From assembly GCA_003990745.1 (NCBI GenBank), contig RBNI01001172.1, positions 1 to 23,917 of the forward strand: a DNA stretch of 23,917 bases, read 5' to 3'. Source of the DNA: Jimgerdemannia flammicorona. Its lineage: Eukaryota; Mucoromycota; Endogonomycetes; Endogonales; Endogonaceae. Below, piece by piece: positions 17,876-23,917 of this stretch (position 1 is its first letter; the number at the start of each line of letters is the position of its first letter). Under the pieces are notes generated by a model, which was not told the origin of the DNA, made no database searches, and worked only from the letters and a program-made list of their open reading frames with translations. A program made the translations under genes and the position numbers.

Positions 17876-18439
17876 AGTCTCTAAGAGATATAAGATACCA
17901 CCTCTATAGATTGAAGGTAGCCAAAAAGATCTATCAGGTCTTCAGATATATATCTTGGTCAATCTCTAACTTAGAGTATACCAGAGTCTCAGACTTCAAG
18001 AAATTGTCAGCTTATTGCATAAATGCACTAAAAGCCATAGTGGTTACAGAAGCTCAATCTACTATCACTCTCAAAAGTGATAAGGTAGAAGAATTCTGAA
18101 ATCCCATCCTTGAGGACAATCCAGATCAATTTCTGCAAGGATTAATCTCAATATTCCAAGGCCCCAGTATTCAGGTCAGATCCCCTCAAGATCTTATCTT
18201 TATTTTCTACTTTGTGGAAAAATGTTATAGATTGGAGAGCTCCTGATCTCTTTTCCACCACCATCAAATATAATAATATCACTAGTAATAATATCATTCT
18301 GCTAATTGACACATATGAAATAAATAAAACAGCAATATTCACTGACCTTATTTTCTTTGAAGACATTCTGTCTCTGACCTCTAGCCTTAATGATAGTAAT
18401 GAATACAAAGTCCTCAGGATTCTGAACATTCTACTCTAA

Positions 18440-19040
18440 TTTGTTTATATAACTATTTATTTGAACACTTAAATATTCTGGCATCCTGATCTCATATAAC
18501 TGTCAGAAATTATTCCAGCATTCTGATTTTGTGCAAACAATTGTACATATACTCAAATTTGTACTTATAACCTAAAGTTTCCTGTATTCAAATATCTTAT
18601 TTAGTTATTGGATTTTATATTTAGCTTTATATCTTAGCAATTATTGAATTATATTCTATATAAATACCCCTCTCATTTCCTTGAAATAAAGTCAGTATTA
18701 AAACACTTAAGTATTCAAATACCCAACTACTCAAGAGTATAAGAGTTCTAGTCCTCTACTCAATTCTATGCAAGTAAATCTAAGAGACAATAAAATAGTT
18801 TAAAGATAAGAAGTTTGAGGACTATAAGATCTTAGAAAGGTATTCCAATAGAACTTGCTTATAAGAAACTTGTGGTTGGTCTAAGAGATATATCTTGAAG
18901 AAAATCTGATATACTTGGAGAACTTAGTGCTCTCTATATAACAACTTAGTACTTATTGGCTGGTGATATCATTAGGATTTCTCACTTTCAAGCTAAATAA
19001 TAAACAACTACTACAATAACTACCCTAACTACAAGAGTCA
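18440..19040 (+). promoter_or_regulatory. Possible 5' LTR and leader of Gypsy 2
   Basis: AT-rich, non-coding, directly upstream of Gypsy 2 gag. A TATA-like word (TATATAAATACC) at about 18655-18670 is followed by AATAAA at 18685-18690, the layout of a U3/R region. I could not define TG...CA ends, a primer-binding site or a matching 3' LTR, so this is tentative. The rest of the stretch to 19040 holds no gene that I see. Confidence 0.35.
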
Positions 19041-20152
19041 CCCCCTGTAAGAATTCAAGATAAGATAGAAATACATCTCTCCACATTCTATGGATTTACC
19101 ACTGAAAAGTTAATTCTGACCTTCATTGAAGACTTTGAACAATTTGCTGTCATATAAGCTCTCAATATTGAAGTACAATTGGCCCTCCTATCTGTTAGCC
19201 CAGAGGATCTGCCAGAGATAAGTTCAATGTAGCCACTATTGCTAACAATAGTACAGCCAAACTTACCAATATGAAGAACTTCCTCAGAACTATATACTAT
19301 ACTAAAGAGATCAAGCAAGCTCTTAAAGATCAACTCAATACTATCTGCCAAGGACTCAATAAAGACCTCAACTTATTCTATATTCAAATCTGCTATCAAA
19401 TTATCTTAGCTAACTATAATGATACCCTCAAGAAATAGATAGCTGATTCAATCTTCCTAAAAGAAGTCTACCACAAAATTGCTCTAGCAATCTGGTCTAT
19501 CTTAGCTGCTCTGACTCTTGACCAGAAAGTGATCTTTGTACAGAGATATTGAACTACCAGATATCCCACTGAACACTCAATGGAAAGAATAACTAGTATC
19601 AAGATAGAGCTACTAAAGTCAACCAGTATCATATCTATGTACTACAGCTCTCAACAGACAACCATTCCCACCTACTCCCAAGTAGCCAAAGCCAACCCAG
19701 TGGAAGAACTCACCCAATAGTTTACCAAGATGGCAGCATATTTTAGTGATATTGTTAGAGAAGTACAAAGTACCAACAGGAGACCAGTACAGAAGTTTAT
19801 AGCTACTACAGAGGAACACACTATCATATACTTCAAATGTAGAGAAGAAGGCCACTGTACAAAGAATTGCATAACTGAAATAAGGTACAGAGCCCAATCA
19901 AGTAATGCTACTAAAACCAGAGAACAAACCAATATTGAAGAGATTAGTGACACTAATGATGAAGAATACTATGAGGAGTCTGAATTCTACCCTGTTACTA
20001 AAAGTACCAGAACCCAGTCCAAGCTCTATAATAAGAAGAGCAATAGTAAGCTAGTTGGAAGACCAAAAAAGACCCCAACCATTATCATTCAAAGTAAGAT
20101 CCAACCTGAGGAGATTGATCAAGACATAGAGTTAGATGAAGCTATCTACTAA
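19040..20152 (+). pseudogene. Gag of Gypsy 2 with CCHC zinc knuckle
   Basis: The first part (about 19085-19400) reads FYGFTTEKLILTFIEDFEQF, a typical start of a retrotransposon gag core, and then breaks. From 19730 an open frame of 140 codons reads a polar stretch and, at 19829-19870, the knuckle YFKCREEGHCTKNC. Its first Cys is Tyr (TAC from TGC); the other Cys, His, Cys are kept. An acidic tail follows (TNDEEYYEESE; EEIDQDIELDE) and the frame ends with TAA at 20152. It would package element RNA. Confidence 0.75.
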
Positions 20153-20429
20153 ATTATTGAAGGCACTACTCCAGTCTCAAATGAAAGTGAAAGTAAGAAA
20201 GAACAGAAGCTATACAAGACCAAGATTCATTAGTATAATATTTACAAGAATCTCAAGAAATAGAAGATCAATGCTACTTTTGGACAACTAGCAGAAGTCT
20301 CTGCAGTTGAGAGCAGGACTTACAACTACTATCAAAAACCAAAAGTACAAGATCATAGAAGCTCACAATGTATAAAAAGATGAATAAGAAGACTCAGACA
20401 AAGAATTTGAAGATCAGTATAAGACCTCA

Positions 20430-20780
20430 GCCTATACTCAATATCAGATTAAAGATTGTATCTTTAATACTATCATTGATACTGGTGCTAGAGAATGTCT
20501 TATGAGTAAAAAGGCATTTGACTGCCTAGGCTGGAATATTGAAGAATCTATCAAAATAGTCTATGTCACAGTAGATAGTATATGAGCTACCCCTCTAGAC
20601 AAGATCTGAGAAGTCTCTATTAAGATTAGAAGAGCTACTATCTCAGTAGATATGATAATTATGAGTACCACCAACTATGACATCTTCATTGGTAACCAAT
20701 AGCTTCACAAGGCTAAGACTATCATTTACCTCAATGCTCAGAATATACAGATCAACTATAGAGGAAGAAAGGTATAAGTC
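20430..20780 (+). pseudogene. Retropepsin-type aspartic protease of Gypsy 2
   Basis: IIDTGARECLMSKKAF near 20472-20519 carries the active-site loop DTGA (20478-20489), intact. Downstream NYDIFIGNQ, stop, LHKAKTIIYL (about 20670-20735) matches the conserved D-x-x-I-G-x-D/N-W-L region, with Trp turned to TAG. Two further TGA codons interrupt. It would cleave the Gag-Pol polyprotein. It precedes the dUTPase here. Confidence 0.8.
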
Positions 20781-21220
20781 TCTATCAATATCTATAAAAA
20801 AGTACTATCAGACATAGAGAAAGGAGATGAAGAGGATACAGAAGTCTTCATGTACTCAGTATATAAGAATAAGAGCAAGACAACCAAGCTTACAGATAAG
20901 CAGTGGTATAACAAGATCATCAATGGCTATACCCCTCAAGGAAGATGCCCCTATGGTGCCAGGATGTACTATTCTAAACATCTAAATAACTACTGGTCCT
21001 ATATTAGTAAAGTCAGAAAAATCCATCAATAAAAGTATGAGCAAGAAGCAGCTGAAGCAAAAAAGAAAGCTGAAGAAGATGACCAGTCCCCAGAGCTTCA
21101 AGCTGATAGTGATAATGAGGAGGAATATGAATCAGACATCACTCTCAAGGTCAAGAAGTTTCACTCCAAAGCTAAGATCTCAGAATATAAGACTGAAGAA
21201 GCTATAGAAATAGACCTTAC
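20781..21220 (+). pseudogene. Protease-dUTPase linker of Gypsy 2
   Basis: Largely open coding sequence with two pieces: YTPQGRCPYGARMYYSKHL (about 20929-20985), and then a charged run with AEAKKKAEEDD and DNEEEYESDI. No domain is recognised. The Cys/Tyr-rich piece is not a clear zinc motif. Confidence 0.5.
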
Positions 21221-21500
21221 TAGTATCTAAGATACTATCCTTGAACTATAAACCACTACTCTACTTGGTACTGGAATTGGAGTCAAGTTACTAGAGAACT
21301 ATACTAGAATTATCAAAAGCAGAAGCAGTCTGGCCAAGAGAAAAATCTCAGTTAAAGGAGGAGTCATTAATCCTGATTACATTAGTGAGATCTTTCTTAT
21401 AGTTAAAAATCACAACCCCACCACCCTATTTGAAGTTAAGAAGTATGACAAGATTGGCTAGATACTGATCTATAAAGTTAAGAAGCCTAAGATTGCTAAA
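21221..21500 (+). pseudogene. dUTPase domain inside Gypsy 2, between protease and RT
   Basis: The frame reads TGIGVKLLENYTRIIKSRS, then RSSLA at 21321-21335 (motif 2), GGVINPDYISEIF at 21358-21396 (motif 3) and VKNHNPTTLFEVKKYDKIG (the Q-L-I-side C-terminal strands). In the family motif 3 is G-V-I-D; here Asp is Asn (AAT), one G-to-A step away. One TAG occurs after KIG, at a likely Gln. About 90 residues are readable; the N-terminal motif 1 is weak. It would hydrolyse dUTP but is probably inactive here. Confidence 0.8.
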
Positions 21501-21659
21501 GCTATTAAACTCATCAAGACTAAGAGAGAAGAACAAGACTTTGGATCTACTGAAAGAGGAGCCTATACTGCCACTAAGATTACCAAACTTGAGCACAAGA
21601 AAGATAAGGACCAGAATAAGTATATATATACTATTGGAGAAAACTTTTCTCTAGAAGAA

Positions 21660-22330
21660 TAACTTCTCAAGATCCTGCACCAGAATGAAGAAGTACTTAT
21701 CATAGACTTCAGGGATATCCATAATCAAGAACCTAAATATTACCATGAAGTTGATACTAGTGATACCAAGCCCATCTACCAGAAAGCCAGACCTATACTA
21801 CCTATCTACAGAGAATGACTATAAATAGAACTCAAGGAAATAGAAGAAGCTGGTATTATTAAGCAAGCTATTAGCTCCTGGGCTTCACCTATTGTCCTCA
21901 CCCTAAAGAAAGAAATCAAGCCTAGAGAGTTTGCCTCAAGACTCTATGTTGATTGTAGAAAGCTCAATGTAATCACCAAGAAGGATAAGCAGCCCTTGCC
22001 AAATATTCAAGAAATCCTTACTACTCTTGGAAGTAAAGCCAAATACTATACTATCTTGGATCTGTTCTTAGGCTTCTATCAGATTGATCTCACTCAAGAT
22101 ACTAGTGAGAAATCAGCCTTCATTATATCTGACACCACCTATGTCTACTTACAAATATCATTTGAAATATACAATACCCCAGTAAGTTTTCAGCAAATGA
22201 TAGATAGAGTCTTCAGTAATGAAATTGGAAAATAGCTTCTTGTCTATGTTAATAATGTGATCATCTTCAGCAATACTGTATAGGAACATATCAACTATAT
22301 ATAGCTAGCCCTCAAGAAGCTTATAGAAAT
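21660..22330 (+). pseudogene. Reverse transcriptase of Gypsy 2, catalytic Asp pair lost
   Basis: Boxes in order: KPIYQKARPI (about 21770-21800), EEAGIIKQAISSWASPIVL (about 21844-21900), LYVDCRKLNVITKKDKQPL (about 21943-21997), YTILDLFLGFYQIDL (about 22048-22092), FEIYNTPVSFQQMIDRVF (about 22160-22213), and the catalytic box YVNN (22245-22256) for YVDD. Both Asp are Asn; GTTGATGAT to GTTAATAAT explains this as two TpG-to-TpA changes on this strand. Few stops remain, so most of the RT is readable. The domain ends near 22330, before the thumb is complete. Confidence 0.9.
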
Positions 22331-22334
22331 TATA

Positions 22335-23351
22335 GGCCAGATAACTGAATAGAATAAATCTACTAAGACTCTATAAATATCAATCTTCAGTAGAAAGAAT
22401 AGTGATATTAAAAGCTTTATCAATATAGTTGATATAGGATATTATACTAATTAGTAGAATAATGATCAAGTATCCTCTCAAATGCTCACTAACAATATAG
22501 AAAGTATCCTTTAGCAACTATTTGTCACATCAATAGCCTAGGTGAAAATAGTTATAACCTTTTTCTCAGGAACAGTAGCTGAGTTCTGGTATACTCTAGA
22601 AGAATATTCAGAGACTTGAGAAGATTACTCTCAAGTTATTATATAGAACTCAACTAATGCTAGACCAGGATGAGATAACTATAATGTGGTCTCAGAACTC
22701 AAGACTCTTTTACTGAATAAATTTCAAAATATAGTATATATTCCAAAAATCTGAAACAAGCTAGTCTATTTGAAGTTTCACAAGGATAGTGAGAAGGATC
22801 TCAAAACATTTATTACTAGATAGATGCCTACATCAAGACTATAGGACTTATCTATTAGAAAAATAACTTAGTTATTATAGTATAAGGACCAACTATCTCT
22901 TTATAGCTCTACCAGATTGACTTATTCAGAAGATCAAGGAACAGAGCTTTCTCCAGAAATACAGGTACTACTTATAGTATTTTATCCAAGTATAATATAG
23001 AGTCCATGAAATTCTAATTGCCCAGGCTCTATAAAACCAAAAACTCAGAAAGAATCAATAAGATAAAAAGGTTACTTTATCTGGAAACAAGAGCCAGAAC
23101 AACTAAAAGGACTATAAAAAAACTAAGTCATATAGTAATAATGAATGAAGATGGCTCTGTAACAAGGGTCTATACTTCAACTATAAGAAGAAAGACCATA
23201 TATCTTATAATTATCTTGAAAAAAAGAATAAAGATTTATCTAGTAAATTAAAAAAATATAGTATTACTGTAATTAGAGAAAAACTAGATAAGAAAAGCCC
23301 AGAGAATATTATCAAGATACAGAGGATATTCTATAAAGTTACTATCTCTAC
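22335..23351 (+). pseudogene. Gag of a third Gypsy element, interrupted by hAT
   Basis: ITFFSGTVAEFWYTLEEYSE near 22555-22614 matches the F-x-G-x-A-x-x-W core of retrotransposon gag. At 23173-23214 is a knuckle reading YFNYKKKDHISYNY. All three Cys are Tyr and only the His remains. The segment after the knuckle resembles the equivalent part of Gypsy 1 (an I-x-x-R, then K-x-S-x-E-x pattern), so this is probably the same subfamily. A hAT element cuts in at 23352, before a dUTPase could appear. Stops at Gln and Trp codons are frequent. Confidence 0.7.
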
Positions 23352-23369
23352 TAGTGTTCAGAATGAATC

Positions 23370-23530
23370 AAATCAAATTGAATTTAGACTAAATTCAATT
23401 TGATTTAAATAGTTTAAATTGAATTAAGAGCTAATTTGATTTGAACTAATTTGAATTAAAGTTTAATTTAATTTGAATTAAATTAAGTTATAATTTGAAT
23501 TAAATTGAATTCAAAATTCAAATTCAAAAC
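23370..23530. repeat. AATTGAATT-rich subterminal repeats of the hAT element
   Basis: Many overlapping TTGAATT and AATTCAA words in both orientations. hAT ends often carry such short subterminal repeats for transposase binding; that role is inferred. Confidence 0.55.
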
Positions 23531-23535
23531 TAAAT

Positions 23536-23917
23536 ATGGTAATTTCAAATATATGTGATATAACTCACAATATATATATATACTCTCCCAAAGTAATCAT
23601 ATCAGATATATCTTTTATACCTTCTATAGAGGATACTATAATAATAGCTTTAGTGTCAGATATAGCTTCAACAAGTCTAGCTTCAATAAGTCTAGCTTCA
23701 ATAAGTATAATCTCATCTAAAAAAGAAAAAGAAAAAGTACAAGAGTGATCTGATATTTGGAAGGTATTCACAAAGGAGTATAAGGAAAATAGAAATATTT
23801 AAATCAAATATAACTACTATAAAGTATTATATAAGGCTATTGGTGGCTTAATAACAAATTTGTAGGCATATTTCAACAAATTTCATAAGAGTTGTCAAAC
23901 AGGAGCAATAGAGTTTT
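23536..23917 (+). pseudogene. hAT transposase N-terminus with damaged BED zinc finger
   Basis: ATG at 23536 opens MVISNICDITHNIYIYSPKV. A three-fold Ser/Ile repeat and a Lys/Glu run follow, up to TGA at 23746. The same frame continues with SDIWKVFTKEY and a BED-finger region, KYNYYKV ... LITNL, stop, AYFNKFH. A BED finger has C-x2-C and H-x4-H; here both Cys and the first His are Tyr, each by one transition (TGT to TAT, CAT to TAT), and the last His stays. BED fingers bind DNA at the N-terminus of hAT and related transposases. Several stops (TGA, TAA, TAG) interrupt. The frame runs off the window. Confidence 0.7.
23664..23708. repeat. Three tandem 15-bp copies in the hAT ORF
   Basis: AGCTTCAACAAGTCT, AGCTTCAATAAGTCT and AGCTTCAATAAGTAT follow one another in frame, coding Ala/Ser-Leu/Ile-Ser repeats. 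Confidence 0.85.

Larger units (their letters stand above)
15252..18439 (+). pseudogene. Unrecognised decayed reading frame B, split by a retroposon
   Basis: One frame runs from about 15252 to 16029 (about 259 codons) with many TAA, TAG and TGA codons at likely Gln and Trp positions. The retroposon at 16030-17859 interrupts it. Beyond the second copy of the duplication the same frame resumes at 17876 (SLRDIRYHLYRLKVAKK) and stays open to a TGA near 18099. A frameshift near 18195 leads to a last open piece (WKNVIDWRAPDL) ending at TAA 18439. Removing insert plus one duplication keeps the frame, so this was one gene when the retroposon landed. The N-terminal part is Lys- and Ile-rich and helix-prone. 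No domain is recognised; a retroelement gag or an unknown transposon protein are options. Confidence 0.5.
19040..22330 (+). mobile_element. Ty3/Gypsy retrotransposon 2, dUTPase between protease and RT, truncated
   Basis: Plus-strand order is gag core, CCHC knuckle, aspartic protease, dUTPase, RT. The element stops abruptly shortly after the RT catalytic box, near 22330, where gag of another Gypsy begins with no LTR between. RNase H, integrase and the 3' LTR are absent. It is better preserved than Gypsy 1, with several open frames of 60-140 codons. Its domain order differs from Gypsy 1, where dUTPase precedes the protease. Confidence 0.85.
23352..23917 (+). mobile_element. hAT element, 5' end only (continues beyond window)
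   Basis: The terminus begins TAGTGTTCAGAATGAATC and matches the right end of the MITE at 5700-6052 at 22 of the first 26 positions. A subterminal AATTGAATT-rich stretch follows (23370-23530), like the MITE interior, and then an ORF with a BED-type zinc finger. The left 8-bp flank is ATCTCTAC (23344-23351). The right end and most of the transposase lie outside the window. Confidence 0.75.

Noticed and set aside
18148..18429. Minus-strand open frame of 93 codons
   Set aside because: Opposite the last readable part of frame B, which has the better continuity; no domain was seen.
4172..18795. Shared 14-mer AAGAGACAATAAAA at 4172-4185 and 18782-18795, perhaps a common leader
   Set aside because: It is short, AT-rich and without matching flanks. 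One lies in Gypsy 1 gag-like coding sequence and the other in the leader of Gypsy 2.

Overview
The window looks like a transposable-element graveyard from a fungal nuclear genome. I found no intact host gene, tRNA, rRNA or CRISPR array. Every element I can name is eukaryotic: a tyrosine-recombinase retroelement, Ty3/Gypsy, an L1/Tx1-like LINE, hAT and a poly(A) retroposon. Coding regions are shot through with TAA, TAG and TGA codons in place of Gln and Trp, which is the C-to-T pattern of RIP-like or methylation-driven decay. CpG is also very scarce outside the youngest insert. A fungus, perhaps a basidiomycete, fits best, but that is inference.

Layout. 1-16 is a poly(A) run at the edge. About 600-3900 (minus) is a decayed DIRS/Ngaro-like retrotransposon with gag-like, RT, RNase H and tyrosine-recombinase parts. 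About 4140-7375 (plus) is Gypsy element 1, in the order zinc knuckle, dUTPase, protease, RT, RNase H. Inside it sit a 353-bp hAT-type MITE (5700-6052) and, at its 3' edge, a 5.9-kb LINE on the minus strand (7376-13249). 13894-14973 (minus) and about 15252-18439 (plus) are two unrecognised, divergently oriented, decayed reading frames, here called A and B. Frame B is split by a 1.83-kb poly(A) retroposon on the minus strand (16030-17859). That retroposon carries a 1.3-kb array of 9-bp units and has a perfect 16-bp target-site duplication.

18440-19040 looks like an LTR or leader. 19040-22330 (plus) is Gypsy element 2, in a different order: zinc knuckle, protease, dUTPase, RT. 22335-23351 (plus) is the gag of a third Gypsy element. 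23352-23917 is the 5' end of an autonomous-type hAT element whose ORF carries a damaged BED zinc finger. Its terminus matches the MITE at 5700-6052.

Relations. The Gypsy and DIRS copies are old and heavily mutated. The LINE is GC-rich and less damaged, and the 9-bp-repeat retroposon is the youngest because its duplication is perfect and it still holds CpG sites. The most interesting points are the SVA-like layout of that retroposon (unique 5' part, VNTR, unique 3' part, A-tail), the two dUTPase-carrying Gypsy elements with different domain orders, the hAT/MITE pair, and the unrecognised divergent pair A and B. All alignments were done by eye; no database search was run.
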